This document shows, piece by piece, positions 43,582 through 53,272 of a stretch of DNA of 64,000 nt; position 1 is the first letter of the stretch; each line of letters opens with the position of its first letter. The notes beneath the pieces were generated by a model. It was not told the DNA's origin. It did not search any database and saw nothing but the letters and a program-made list of their open reading frames with translations. Source of the stretch: Methanogenium marinum (lineage in GTDB: Archaea; Halobacteriota; Methanomicrobia; Methanomicrobiales; Methanomicrobiaceae). The translations under genes and the position numbers were made by a program. The stretch covers positions 744,001-808,000 of the forward strand of contig NZ_JAKELO010000002.1 of the NCBI RefSeq assembly GCF_028912405.1, given 5' to 3'.

Positions 43582-45615
43582 ATAAAATCCCGTGACATCG
43601 CCATAGTGGGGATTCTCCTTGCGATTGGCGCCATTCTCCGGTATGTGCTCAATATTATTCCCACCGCAATCGTCTCAAACCCTATAATCGCACTGTATTG
43701 TCTTGCAATAATCCTCATCCGCCCGAATGTCCGGGACACCATCGGTATCGGTATTGTGGCGGGTATCATCTCTGCTCTTATCAGCCACTCCATATTCCCG
43801 CCCGCAAACCTCATATCAGAACCACTGGGAGCACTGGTCTGCATGGCCCTGTATTCAGCGACACGAAAACACATCCCTGTCGCACCCACTGTTGCCACGT
43901 TCGGTGCCACGCTGGTAAGCGGATTCTCCTTCATTATCGTGAGCATCATCGTTATTGCAGCAGGATTCATCTCTGCACCCGGAGAAGGGTTTACGGTAAG
44001 TTCCTTCATCATCCTGGTATCACCCGTCATCATCCTCACCGCCATTGCAAACGCTGTCATTGCACAGGTGCTCTACATCCCGTCTTCAAAGATTCTGATG
44101 CGGGGCGCAAAAGGAGAGGACAGGGAAGTGCGCCAGGAGATGATGGCGGATGAATCCGGTGACCCGGAAACACCCGCATTCCGGTTCACCGACTTCTCCT
44201 ATACCTATCCTCAGGGAACAAAACCTGCACTCACCGACATCACCCTTACCATTCCACAGGGAGAGTGCGTCCTTGTGAACGGCACCACCGGAGCGGGAAA
44301 GACCACCTTCTGTCTTGCAGCAGCAGGCATCCTCTGCCATGAATACGAAGGAAAAATGGATGGCACCCTTTCGATATTCGGACGCGATGTGAATGGCTAT
44401 GAGGATATGGGAGACATCGGACGGAAAATCGGTGTCGTCTTTGACGATGCAGATGCACAGCTGATATTTACCACCGTTGAAGAAGAGGTCCTTTCCGGTC
44501 TGGAAAACCGGGGCCTTGAACCTGAAGATGTCCAAAAACGGCTGGAAGATATGCTTGCCTTCACCAACCTCACCGGCCTCAGGTACCGTCCGCCCCATAC
44601 TCTCTCAGGCGGCCAGAAGCAGCGGGTATCCCTTGCCGCCACCCTTGCATCCGGTACAGAATGCCTGATTCTGGATGAGGCTACAGCAGAACTGGACACC
44701 ATGGCAACAGAAAGCATCGTTGCCATTCTCACCAAACTCAAAGACGCGGGCAAGACCATCATCGTGGTGGAACAGAAACCCCGTGAACTTGAATCCATCG
44801 CCGACCGCGTCATCACCATCAGAGATGGCCGCCTGGCAAAAGACGAGACTGCAAAGGAATTCTTCGCCACCTATACCGATGAAACCGAAATACCCGGAGA
44901 TATGGTGGACACCACAGCGATTGCACGACAGGGCGAACCACGGGTGGGAGTGCACAATCTGGTCCACTCCTACGGGGAGGCACACGCTCTCACCGGTGTC
45001 AGCCTTGATATCTATCCCGGCGAACTGGTTGCCATCATTGGTGAGAACGGCTCCGGGAAGACGACGCTTGTCAAACACTTCAACGGCCTCTTACGCCCGA
45101 CATCCGGGACGGTGACGGTCTGCGGAATGAATGCTGCAGACGAACGTGTCACCCGCCTCGCACAGAAGGCAGGACTAGTATTCCAGAACCCTGACACCAT
45201 GCTCTTTGAAGACACGGTTGAAAAAGAGATGCAGTTCGGAATGAAGAACATCGGTATCGACCCGTCAGATGCACAGGCACGCATCAAAGACGTGCTTACC
45301 ATGGTGGGACTCGGCGGACGGTCTTCCCAGTTCCCCCGTGCGATGAGCAGAGGTGAACGACAACGACTCGCCATTGCCTGCGTGGTGGCCATGAAACCGG
45401 ATGTCATCATCCTTGACGAACCGACAACCGGCCTTGACCCGGAAGAGGCAGACCGTATCATGGGAATCCTCCAGTCACTCTCAGCGGCAGGCCATTCTGT
45501 GGTTATGGTCAGCCATGATATGTCCATGGTAAAACGGCATGCACAACGTGTCATCCAGATGGATAGCGGAGCGATAACATCAGACAGAACACGCATCAAC
45601 GGAGGTGCAGCATAA
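43582..45615 (+). CDS. ECF transporter: S component fused to two ATPase domains
   Basis: A roughly 677-residue protein that merges parts normally made as two to four polypeptides. Residues 1-165 are a hydrophobic S component with about six helices (ILLAIGAILRYVLNIIPTAI, LISEPLGALVCMALY). Residues 200-410 are the first ATPase (Walker A NGTTGAGKTT, signature LSGGQKQR, Walker B CLILDEATAELD). Residues 450-665 are the second (GENGSGKTTLVK, MSRGERQR, IILDEPTTGLDPE). With EcfT encoded next it forms a vitamin- or metal-type importer; the ligand is unknown. The start is placed at ATA 43582 after AGGAGGAGG; the ATG at 43453 has no ribosome-binding site and would add 43 odd residues. Confidence 0.85.
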   Translation: MKSRDIAIVGILLAIGAILRYVLNIIPTAIVSNPIIALYCLAIILIRPNVRDTIGIGIVAGIISALISHSIFPPANLISEPLGALVCMALYSATRKHIPVAPTVATFGATLVSGFSFIIVSIIVIAAGFISAPGEGFTVSSFIILVSPVIILTAIANAVIAQVLYIPSSKILMRGAKGEDREVRQEMMADESGDPETPAFRFTDFSYTYPQGTKPALTDITLTIPQGECVLVNGTTGAGKTTFCLAAAGILCHEYEGKMDGTLSIFGRDVNGYEDMGDIGRKIGVVFDDADAQLIFTTVEEEVLSGLENRGLEPEDVQKRLEDMLAFTNLTGLRYRPPHTLSGGQKQRVSLAATLASGTECLILDEATAELDTMATESIVAILTKLKDAGKTIIVVEQKPRELESIADRVITIRDGRLAKDETAKEFFATYTDETEIPGDMVDTTAIARQGEPRVGVHNLVHSYGEAHALTGVSLDIYPGELVAIIGENGSGKTTLVKHFNGLLRPTSGTVTVCGMNAADERVTRLAQKAGLVFQNPDTMLFEDTVEKEMQFGMKNIGIDPSDAQARIKDVLTMVGLGGRSSQFPRAMSRGERQRLAIACVVAMKPDVIILDEPTTGLDPEEADRIMGILQSLSAAGHSVVMVSHDMSMVKRHAQRVIQMDSGAITSDRTRINGGAA

Positions 45616-46400
45616 TGGCAGAAATTCTTCAGTACAAACGAATTGACGGTATATTCCACCGGATGAACGCACTCACAAAAATCTGCTTCCTTCTGGTGGT
45701 CATCGCACTCACCGTCCTCTCAACAAATCCCTTAGTGCTCGCCGGAATAATCCTCTTAATACTCCTCCTTGCCGTAGCCGGACGGTTTGGTCGTGAACTC
45801 ATTGCCCAGGTGCCGATGCTCGCATTCCTGAGTGCCGGGCTGATTATCCTGACGGTTCTTACCATGCAGAGCGGTGATGTGATAGGATACCTGATACCAA
45901 TGGCAATCCCCTTCATCGGCGGCCATATACCTATCACAACCGGAGCACTGACCTTTGCCGCCGTCCTCTCACTGCGGTTCTTTATCATGCTCTTTGCCTT
46001 CCAGCTGATGATCATCTCCACCCAGCCACGGGATCTTGTCACCGCCCTGCAGAAGATGCACCTCCCGGTTGACTACTCTCTGATGCTCCTGATTGCCATC
46101 CGGTTCATCCCAAGCCTTCAGCTGGAAGGAAAACGCATCCAGGAGGCTCAGCGTGCCCGGGCATACAATCCCGGAACAGGTGTCAAAGGAAAAATAAAGG
46201 AACTGACCCCCATCATGATCCCTCTGGTCTCCAATGCCCTCGGCAAGGCCAATGTTCTCGGGCTGACGATTGATCTGCGGGGACTGCGGACAATGGCCCG
46301 GACACCCGGCCTTACCCGCCCCTTTGGGACACCGGATTATCTGCTGGGAGTGCTCATTGTAGCCCTTGTTATTGCAGGGGCTGTGGTGACACTGGCCTGA
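45615..46400 (+). CDS. ECF transporter T component
   Basis: A 261-residue membrane coupling subunit with about five helices. It ties the S component to the ATPases by two short coupling helices; the conserved Ala-Arg-x motif is visible in EAQRARAYNPGTG (about residues 174-186). Its start overlaps the ATPase stop at a single base (TAATG), so it is translated together with the fused S-A-A' protein. Confidence 0.92.
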   Translation: MAEILQYKRIDGIFHRMNALTKICFLLVVIALTVLSTNPLVLAGIILLILLLAVAGRFGRELIAQVPMLAFLSAGLIILTVLTMQSGDVIGYLIPMAIPFIGGHIPITTGALTFAAVLSLRFFIMLFAFQLMIISTQPRDLVTALQKMHLPVDYSLMLLIAIRFIPSLQLEGKRIQEAQRARAYNPGTGVKGKIKELTPIMIPLVSNALGKANVLGLTIDLRGLRTMARTPGLTRPFGTPDYLLGVLIVALVIAGAVVTLA

Positions 46401-46743
46401 CTCTTCTTTTTTTGCCTCTTTATTTGTCCGTATATTTTTTTTCAGGAATTTATCTGATTATTCTGAGTGAAACATACGATTTGTTTTCAGAAACTACAGA
46501 AAGAACTACCCCCGGAATCATAGCGCAAACCTCCTCTGAGCACAATGAATGGAACCACCCGAAGGCTCCATACTGATTAATATGGCTTTCAGATATTGGG
46601 GAAATTCACAGCATGTACACCTTCCATGGACAGTTCACACCCATTCTATTGCAAATTGTTCAAAAAAAAGCAAACACAAATATTCAAAGATGTATACAGG
46701 CAGCCATTTCATATATGATTTTCCGGCCATTTTCCCCACAAAA

Positions 46744-46763
46744 AAGCCCGGAAAGGCGGGCTT
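46744..46763. repeat. 7-bp hairpin in the mcr upstream region
   Basis: AAGCCCG (46744-46750) pairs with CGGGCTT (46757-46763) around six bases. It is GC-rich in an AT-rich region, so it stands out. It could mark an RNA structure or a terminator of the upstream operon. Confidence 0.5.
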
Positions 46764-47172
46764 CGGGGCATCATCGTTCCAATCGGTTGACAACACCGTA
46801 ACGGAGAGCATAAACCCGATCAATATATATATGAGACCCATATTGCACCATATTTCCCATAATCGGCCCATTAACCGTCAGAATTTGAAAACAGCTAAAT
46901 ATAATCGGAATTAACAGGTGTAAGCACAGGCATCACATTTTTCACCCCATTCATTTAAGCATAACATTTATTAATACGAAAAGTTACTTTTTTCTTATTT
47001 TATGTGATTAATAAATCCGAAACATAGAAATATCATGCAAAAACCAAAATTAAAAATAATGCCAATTTATAGATCAATATCAAATTTAATTGCATAATGA
47101 TCATATTTTGAAAATTTCAAACATAAATTGTTAATATTTTTTTACGGTAATGCCCATACAAATTAAGAAACC

Positions 47173-47180
47173 TTAATATT
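47173..47180 (+). promoter_or_regulatory. TATA box of the mcr operon
   Basis: TTAATATT preceded by purine-rich GAAACC (BRE-like). Initiation about 25 bases downstream, near 47200, gives a leader of about 100 bases. Confidence 0.5.
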
Positions 47181-47202
47181 CTCTATTATGGAATTCATAT
47201 AG

Positions 47203-47229
47203 TCTCGCTGCGGGGACCTGCAGTAGAGA
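47203..47229 (+). promoter_or_regulatory. stem-loop at the predicted 5' end of the mcr mRNA
   Basis: TCTC and CTGC (47203-47206, 47208-47211) pair with GCAG and GAGA (47220-47223, 47226-47229), separated by an 8-base loop and a 1x2 internal loop. It falls at or just after the predicted start of transcription, so the operon RNA would begin with a hairpin. Confidence 0.5.
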
Positions 47230-47304
47230 TCTTTATGATACCGGCAGGAGAGTGCTGGTGGATTTCTATTAACCCAATTGCAAAAGTGAAAAGGACGGAA
47301 TAAT

Positions 47305-48609
47305 ATGGCAAAATATTCAGAAACAATCGACCTCTACTCAGACGACGGGAAGTTGCTGAAGAGTGATGTATCACTCGACAAGGTTAGCCCATTGGTCAAC
47401 CCTGCAACCGGCAAGATCATCGATCTGACAAAGAGAACGATTAACGTCAACCTTGGGGGCATTGAAGCCGCCCTCAAGACAGGAAAGCTTGGCAAAGGTA
47501 AGATCAAAGGCCGTGAACTTGACCTCCCAATTATGGAGAACAAGGACGCCCTCATCGCACAGATCAAGGAAATGGTCCAGGTCGAAGAAGGCGACGACAC
47601 CGAGATTCTTGAATTCAACAATGGAAAGCTGCTCCTTGTGCAGGTTCCAAAGAAGCGCCTGGACAATGCAGCAACCTATGATGCAGCAATCACTGCAGTC
47701 GCATCTGCAGCAACCTACGCTATTGTTGACCAGTTTGACATCAATGCATTCAATGCATCAACTGTCAAGGCAGCATGCTGGGGTGGATACCCACACACTC
47801 AGGACATGAACGGCGCACTGGTTTCATCCATTCTCAACATTCCACAGAACAACGAAGGTATTGGCTACGCGCTGCGTAACATCTCCGTTAACCACTACGT
47901 GATGATGACTGGCAGAAATGCACTCCAGGGTGCAGCACTGGCAGCTACCCTCGAAACCGCTGGTGAGTTTGAGATGGGTATGGCAATCGGCCCATTCGAG
48001 CGCAACCAGCTTCTCTGCTACGCATACCAGGGACTTAACGCAAACAACATGGTCTACGACCTTGTGAAAGCTAACGGTGAGAAAGGAACCGTTGGTACTG
48101 TTGTTCAGTCACTTGTTGAGCGCGCAATAGAAGACAAAGTCATCGCCCCAGGAAAGAAGGGTGACTACTTCCAGTTCTACGACACCAAGGACCCAATGAT
48201 GTGGAATGCATATGCATCCGCAGGTTCAATGGCAGCAACAATCGTCAACTGTGGTGCAGGACGTTTCGCACAGGCAGTCTCCTCGACTCTTCTGTACTTC
48301 AACGACCTTCTTGAACACGAGACCGGTCTTCCAAGCGCAGACTTCGGTCGTATGATGGGAACCGCAGTCGGATTCTCCTTCTTCAGCCACTCCATCTATG
48401 GTGGCGGTGGTCCAGGTATCTTCAACGGAAACCACGTCGTTACCCGTCACGCAAACGGTGTCGCAATCCCTTGTGTGGTTGCAGCAGCAGCACTTGACGC
48501 AGGTACACAGATGTTCTCACCGGAGAGCACTTCCAAGATTATGGGAGAGACCTACGGCCAGATTGACGTGTTCAACAAACCAATGCACCAGATCGCAAAC
48601 GGAATCTGA
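47305..48609 (+). CDS. mcrB: methyl-coenzyme M reductase, beta subunit
   Basis: A 434-residue subunit of methyl-coenzyme M reductase, the enzyme of the last step of methanogenesis (methyl-CoM + CoB to methane + heterodisulfide). The N-terminal [20 protein letters not shown] and the C-terminal [20 protein letters not shown] that line the F430/CoB channel are recognised. Preceded by AGGACGG at suitable spacing. It heads the operon with mcrD, mcrG and mcrA. Codon use is strongly biased, as expected for a very abundant enzyme. Confidence 0.98.
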   Translation: MAKYSETIDLYSDDGKLLKSDVSLDKVSPLVNPATGKIIDLTKRTINVNLGGIEAALKTGKLGKGKIKGRELDLPIMENKDALIAQIKEMVQVEEGDDTEILEFNNGKLLLVQVPKKRLDNAATYDAAITAVASAATYAIVDQFDINAFNASTVKAACWGGYPHTQDMNGALVSSILNIPQNNEGIGYALRNISVNHYVMMTGRNALQGAALAATLETAGEFEMGMAIGPFERNQLLCYAYQGLNANNMVYDLVKANGEKGTVGTVVQSLVERAIEDKVIAPGKKGDYFQFYDTKDPMMWNAYASAGSMAATIVNCGAGRFAQAVSSTLLYFNDLLEHETGLPSADFGRMMGTAVGFSFFSHSIYGGGGPGIFNGNHVVTRHANGVAIPCVVAAAALDAGTQMFSPESTSKIMGETYGQIDVFNKPMHQIANGI

Positions 48610-48629
48610 AACATTAAACTTTGATTCGA

Positions 48630-49094
48630 ATGACACAAGCCAGATATCCACAGTGCAGAATTGTTCCTCTCCGTATGTTAGGTCCTGAAACTGCCGAACG
48701 TCTTCTCAACGCAGTCGTCGGTGTACCCGGGATCCGACGACTGATGGTAAACGGACCAGGTCTGCCCAAAACCGTGCCATATGGCCCTGCACGAGGAAAA
48801 CCAAACCCGAACACCAACAGAAAAACGATCACTGTCGGTGGCTCGGATGTAGATCTCCGCGTTCAGGTTGGTATGGTTACGATAGAGGTTACAGACGAGG
48901 CCACTATTGAGGAAATCAGAACGGTTTGCGACAGGATATTCACACAATTCCCATACCAGTTACAGGTTGGGCAATTCATGAAGACACAAGCCACCCTTGT
49001 GGACTATGCAAAATACGGACCGGATGCAGACGAGACAATGATCGGTCTTGTTGACCCGAAACGAACAGACGTGCCTGTCATGATACAGCACTAA
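48630..49094 (+). CDS. mcrD: methyl-coenzyme M reductase operon protein D
   Basis: A 154-residue accessory protein, not part of the mature enzyme, proposed to help F430 insertion or assembly. It starts at ATG 48630 (MTQARYPQCRIVPLRMLGPE) and has the family segments VNGPGLPKTVPYGPARGK and FPYQLQVGQFMKTQATLVDY. In many methanogens mcrC lies next to mcrD; here mcrG follows instead. Confidence 0.96.
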   Translation: MTQARYPQCRIVPLRMLGPETAERLLNAVVGVPGIRRLMVNGPGLPKTVPYGPARGKPNPNTNRKTITVGGSDVDLRVQVGMVTIEVTDEATIEEIRTVCDRIFTQFPYQLQVGQFMKTQATLVDYAKYGPDADETMIGLVDPKRTDVPVMIQH

Positions 49095-49148
49095 GGGCTG
49101 CACAGGAAATCAATACAAAAGGCTCGGATCATTCAACCAAAAATCAGG

Positions 49149-49156
49149 TTTAAATA
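49149..49156 (+). promoter_or_regulatory. possible internal promoter before mcrG
   Basis: TTTAAATA lies 22 bases before the mcrG ATG in the 83-bp gap after mcrD, with AGGTG following as ribosome-binding site. The position is too close for a normal leader, so it may be a TATA box for a leaderless start or only AT-rich spacer. Confidence 0.3.
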
Positions 49157-49177
49157 ACAAATACAGGTGAAAAATAA

Positions 49178-49942
49178 ATGGCATACACACCACAGTATGG
49201 CCCTGGTACATCAGTTGTCGCTCAGAACAGGCGTAACCAGATGAACCCGGACCACAAACTGGAAAAAGTCCGCGATATCACAGATGAAGATATTGTAATG
49301 GTACTTGGTCACCGCTCACCGGGATCAGCGTACCCTACCGCACACCCGCCCCTTGCTGAACAGCAGGAGCCTGACTGCCCAATGCGCAAGCTTGTCAAAC
49401 CGACAGACGGCGCAAAAGCAGGAGACCGTGTCCGATACGTACAGTTTGCAGACTCAATGTTCAACGCACCTTCACAGCCGTACCAGCGTACCTACGCAGA
49501 GATGTACCGCTTCCGTGCAATTGACCCCGGTACACTTTCCGGTCGTCAGATTGTCGAGTGCCGTGAGCGTGACCTCGAACAGTACACAAAACTCTTAGTT
49601 GAGACTGAGATGTTTGACCCGGCTCTTGTCAGCATGCGTGGTGCAACCGTTCACGGTCACTCCCTGCGTCTTTCAGAAGACGGAATGCAGTTTGATGCAC
49701 TTCAGCGCTGTGTTCTCGCAGAGAACGGCGTTGTCAAATACGTAAAAGACCAGATTGGTGTCCCACTTGACCGTGCTGTTGAAATTGGTAAGCCAATGGA
49801 CGCTGAATGGCTCAAGGCACACTCCACAATATTCCACTCACTCGTTGGAACCGCATACCGCGATGACAAGGAGTACATCGAATACATCCAGCGCATCCAC
49901 ACGCTGAGAACAAAATACGGCTTTATGCCAACAGAAGAGTGA
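49178..49942 (+). CDS. mcrG: methyl-coenzyme M reductase, gamma subunit
   Basis: A 254-residue gamma subunit, which covers the F430 cavity. YGPGTSVVAQNRRNQMNPDH, LGHRSPGSAYPTAHPPLAEQ and the C-terminal GTAYRDDKEYIEYIQRIHTL are family hallmarks. AGGTG lies ahead of ATG 49178. It is followed by mcrA after 5 bases. Confidence 0.98.
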   Translation: MAYTPQYGPGTSVVAQNRRNQMNPDHKLEKVRDITDEDIVMVLGHRSPGSAYPTAHPPLAEQQEPDCPMRKLVKPTDGAKAGDRVRYVQFADSMFNAPSQPYQRTYAEMYRFRAIDPGTLSGRQIVECRERDLEQYTKLLVETEMFDPALVSMRGATVHGHSLRLSEDGMQFDALQRCVLAENGVVKYVKDQIGVPLDRAVEIGKPMDAEWLKAHSTIFHSLVGTAYRDDKEYIEYIQRIHTLRTKYGFMPTEE

Positions 49943-49947
49943 TTTAA

Positions 49948-51654
49948 ATGGCAAAAATCGAGAGAGCACAGAAACTTTTCCTTGATTCACTGAACCAGAA
50001 GTTCAAAGGTCAGGATATTGAATCAGAGAAAACCACATTCTACAACTTCAACGGTGTCCGTCAGTCTCCGCGTAAGCGCGAATTCATGAAGGAAGCCGAG
50101 GCAATCGAGAAGGAACGTGGCATTTCAATGTACGACCCGGAACGCTGCCACCTTGGCGGTATCCCAATGGGTCAGAGACAGCTTATGAGCTACCAGGTCT
50201 CCGGAACCGGCACATATTGTGAGGGTGACGATCTTCACTTCGTGAACAACGCTGCAATGCAGCAGTTCTGGGATGACATCCGCCGTACCGTTATCGTCGG
50301 TATGGACATGGCACACGCAACACTCCAGAAGCGTCTCGGAAAGGAAGTTACCCCTGAGACCATCAACGAGTACCTCCACATCCTTAACCACGCAATGCCA
50401 GGTGCAGCAGTGGTTCAGGAACACATGGTCGAGACCCACCCGGGCCTTGTCGATGACTGTTACGTAAAGGTATTCACTGGTGACGACGAGATGGCCGATG
50501 ATATCGAGCCACAGTTCTTAATCGACGTTAACAAACTCTTCGGAGAAGAGCAGGCAGAGTCACTTAAGGCTGAAGTCGGCAAGTCGATGTACCAGGCAAT
50601 CCACATCCCAACAATCGTCTCCCGTACCTGTGACGGTGGAACAACCTCCAGATGGTCTGCTATGCAGATCGGTATGTCCTTCATCGCAGCATACAGAATG
50701 TGCGCTGGTGAAGCAGCAGTCGCTGACCTGTCCTATGCAGCAAAGCACGCTGGCGTCGTCCAGATGGGTTCACTCCTTCCTGCACGTCGTGCACGTGGTC
50801 CTAACGAACCAGGTGGAATCAAGTTCGGTCTCTTTGGCGATATCATTCAGGCAGACCGCAAACACCCCAATGACCCTGCACGTGCATCCCTTGAGGTTGT
50901 CGGTGCTGGTGTTATGCTCTTCGACCAGATCTGGCTCGGTTCATACATGTCCGGTGGTGTTGGTTTCACCCAGTACGCTACCGCAGCATACACCGATAAC
51001 ATTCTGGACGAGTTCACCTACTACGGTATGGACTACCTGAAAGACAAGTACGACTTCGACTACACTGCACCATCACCTGACCAGATCCTCGAGCCTACTC
51101 AGGACATTGTCAATGACCTTGCAACCGAGGTTAACCTCAATGCAATGGAGCAGTACGAGCAGTTCCCAACCATGATGGAAGACCACTTCGGTGGTTCACA
51201 GCGTGCTGGTGTTATGGCTGCAGCATGTGGTCTTACCTGTTCCATTTCAACCGGAAACTCCAATGCCGGTCTGAACGGATGGTACCTTTCCATGCTTATG
51301 CACAAGGAAGGATGGTCACGTCTTGGTTTCTTCGGATACGATCTTCAGGACCAGTGTGGTTCAGCAAACTCACTCGCTATGGACGCAGACCGCGGTCTCA
51401 TGGGCGAACTGCGTGGACCTAACTATCCAAACTACGCCATGAATGTCGGTCACCAGGGAGAATACGCAGCTATTGTCTCCGGTGCTCACTACGGACGTGG
51501 TGACGAGTTCTGTTACAGTCCTCTTGTGAAGATCTGTTTCGCTGACCCGTCACTCAAGTTTGACTTCTCTGACCCACGTCGCGAATTCGCACGTGGTGCT
51601 GTCCGCGAGTTCATGCCCGCCGGAGAGCGCTCACTGGTCATTCCTGCACGATAA
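49948..51654 (+). CDS. mcrA: methyl-coenzyme M reductase, alpha subunit
   Basis: A 568-residue catalytic subunit. Sites of known post-translational change can be located: AAKHAG for N-methyl-His, [14 protein letters not shown] for 5-methyl-Arg, [11 protein letters not shown] for methyl-Gln, and [13 protein letters not shown] for thioglycine, didehydro-Asp and methyl-Cys. The position before the thioglycine is Phe (FGYD), where several other McrA proteins have Tyr. The enzyme forms an alpha2beta2gamma2 complex with two F430. It ends the operon. Confidence 0.99.
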   Translation: MAKIERAQKLFLDSLNQKFKGQDIESEKTTFYNFNGVRQSPRKREFMKEAEAIEKERGISMYDPERCHLGGIPMGQRQLMSYQVSGTGTYCEGDDLHFVNNAAMQQFWDDIRRTVIVGMDMAHATLQKRLGKEVTPETINEYLHILNHAMPGAAVVQEHMVETHPGLVDDCYVKVFTGDDEMADDIEPQFLIDVNKLFGEEQAESLKAEVGKSMYQAIHIPTIVSRTCDGGTTSRWSAMQIGMSFIAAYRMCAGEAAVADLSYAAKHAGVVQMGSLLPARRARGPNEPGGIKFGLFGDIIQADRKHPNDPARASLEVVGAGVMLFDQIWLGSYMSGGVGFTQYATAAYTDNILDEFTYYGMDYLKDKYDFDYTAPSPDQILEPTQDIVNDLATEVNLNAMEQYEQFPTMMEDHFGGSQRAGVMAAACGLTCSISTGNSNAGLNGWYLSMLMHKEGWSRLGFFGYDLQDQCGSANSLAMDADRGLMGELRGPNYPNYAMNVGHQGEYAAIVSGAHYGRGDEFCYSPLVKICFADPSLKFDFSDPRREFARGAVREFMPAGERSLVIPAR

Positions 51655-52070
51655 AACAAATTTCTCCACTTTTTTTGCACGTTCCCGCATAACAACAATA
51701 CAAAAAATAGTGGTCTTCTTACATGAATAGAGATCGGGGTAAATCCATTTTACACCCCGATATTGAGATGAATGGTTTATTTTTTTGGTCTTTTTTGTGT
51801 GACAGATTGTCTATTCTGACTGATAAAATTGTGAGACCCATTATGGGGATGTTCTGATTATTACCATCTCTAAAGCCATCTGATTCGCTCATATTTTCAG
51901 ATACGGGATTTTTTTCGGAGACTCGTTCCATTCACCGGGCAAAAAAAACAGTGCAGCCCTGGCAACTTTCATACCGGATATTTTTGTCAAAATCCCTGAA
52001 ATTTACGATTTAAAGCCTTAAAATAAAAAAGAGCATTAAATACCGTTCAATTCAGACATATTTGGGTTAA
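51655..52070. other. spacer after the mcr operon
   Basis: A T-run (51670-51676) after mcrA is the likely stop. A 70-codon minus-strand frame (51719-51931) has no domain. From about 51970 AT-rich sequence with TTAAAT/TATA words precedes the TPR gene. No RNA gene seen. Confidence 0.6.
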
Positions 52071-52922
52071 ATGAAAGTCCGGACTATTTTAATTATTATT
52101 GCAATACTTGCAATTGCCTATGTGCTTATTCCTCCCGAAATTTACGAACAGTCTGACGTGCGCTCAGAGATAGGGAATGGACTTTCCGAGATCCTCGTCG
52201 GGACTAATAAGTATGATCTTGCGATTATGGCAAGCGACTGGGTGCTGGAGACAAATAATTCCAATATCGGGGCACGGGAAAATAAGGTGGATGCACTGAC
52301 CGGCCTTGAACAATATGAAGCGGCAATAGAGATACAGAAAAATCTCGTGGCAGACAAAGGCGCTCAGACAACCAAAACGGACTGGACGAAACTTGCAGAA
52401 CTGAATGCAAAAGCAGGAAATTTTGGAGATTCTGTGGATGCCTACGAGATGCTTGTTACCATGTACGATTGTTCACCCACTGACGCACAGTCTGGTGAAA
52501 CCAGCGATCTGATGAGGTCTTACTCTGAGAAAGGGGCTCTTCTGATTAAACTGCAGAGGTATGATGAGGCAATTGCCTGTTATAATTCAGCAGTCGATTT
52601 GGAACCGTCAAGTACCGCTGCCTGGATTGGTCTTGGAGATGCATATCTCTATAAATCCATGTATGATCAGGGCCAGTTAAAGGATATGTACAAGGAACTG
52701 GGGAAAAAACCATCCGAACGTGACTCTTCTGTGAATAGAATAGACATTTCCGCGGTTAATTCAAACCGAAAGGCGGTTGAAGCATACCAGAAGGCGGTTG
52801 AGATTGATCCTCTCGTCTATCCGTTTGTCGTCACGAAAATAATGGGCAGTTATAAAAAGACGGTGAGCGGGTATCAGGACATACTGGAAAACTTCAAGAC
52901 GAGTCAATCCAACGAGAATTGA
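52071..52922 (+). CDS. membrane-anchored TPR protein
   Basis: A 283-residue protein with one N-terminal membrane helix (RTILIIIAILAIAYVLI, residues 4-20) and an exposed helical domain. Tetratricopeptide repeats are visible at about residues 45-85, 105-125, 150-195 (RYDEAIACYNSAVDLEPSST) and 230-255 (KAVEAYQKAVEIDPLVYPF). It is probably a scaffold on the outer or inner face of the membrane. No neighbour names a partner. The start at ATG 52071 agrees with the helix position. Confidence 0.72.
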   Translation: MKVRTILIIIAILAIAYVLIPPEIYEQSDVRSEIGNGLSEILVGTNKYDLAIMASDWVLETNNSNIGARENKVDALTGLEQYEAAIEIQKNLVADKGAQTTKTDWTKLAELNAKAGNFGDSVDAYEMLVTMYDCSPTDAQSGETSDLMRSYSEKGALLIKLQRYDEAIACYNSAVDLEPSSTAAWIGLGDAYLYKSMYDQGQLKDMYKELGKKPSERDSSVNRIDISAVNSNRKAVEAYQKAVEIDPLVYPFVVTKIMGSYKKTVSGYQDILENFKTSQSNEN

Positions 52923-53272
52923 TCTGACACTATCACCATCCTTTTTTTCCGAAACGGTTTTCTCCCGGCACCCGGGTTCGGCACCACATAAATACCTCCA
53001 ATATAGCCTGCGTTTTGGAAAAACGTATCCACACAAAAGCCTGGAGTGGCCCGTTCTCAACCAAAGACAGCCCACACTACCTCTCAAAATTTCCGCCAAT
53101 AGCGGCCCCAAAATAGTCTATAATCTATCGTTTTTTGATGAAATAAACGGCATTACAACCGTATTTTCCAGGCAGCAAATAAGAGCGAAAAATACGTTCG
53201 GTTTACCCTCCGATTCCCCAATACGGGGAGTCAGAAAGGGTACAAAAGGGTGACAAAAAAAGAGGGAGTTAT
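52923..53272. other. spacer with terminator-like hairpin
   Basis: Convergent region. After the TPR gene there is a T-run at 52943-52949. GATTCCCC (53212-53219) pairs with GGGGAGTC (53225-53232, one G-T wobble) just downstream of the minus-strand pseudogene and could end its transcript. No gene. Confidence 0.5.

Larger units (their letters stand above)
46401..47304. other. 904-bp upstream region of the mcr operon
   Basis: The left part has T-rich tracts after ecfT (46409-46418). A 121-codon plus-strand frame (46549-46914) shows no domain and I reject it. A small hairpin is at 46744-46763. From about 46930 the sequence is very AT-rich (runs of A/T and TATTAAT-type words), the usual character of a strong archaeal promoter region. 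The mcr promoter and leader lie at 47173-47304. No known RNA family is recognised. Confidence 0.6.

Noticed and set aside
46549-46914. 121-codon plus-strand ORF upstream of mcr
   Set aside because: No domain, an atypical residue mix and location in an AT-rich promoter region.
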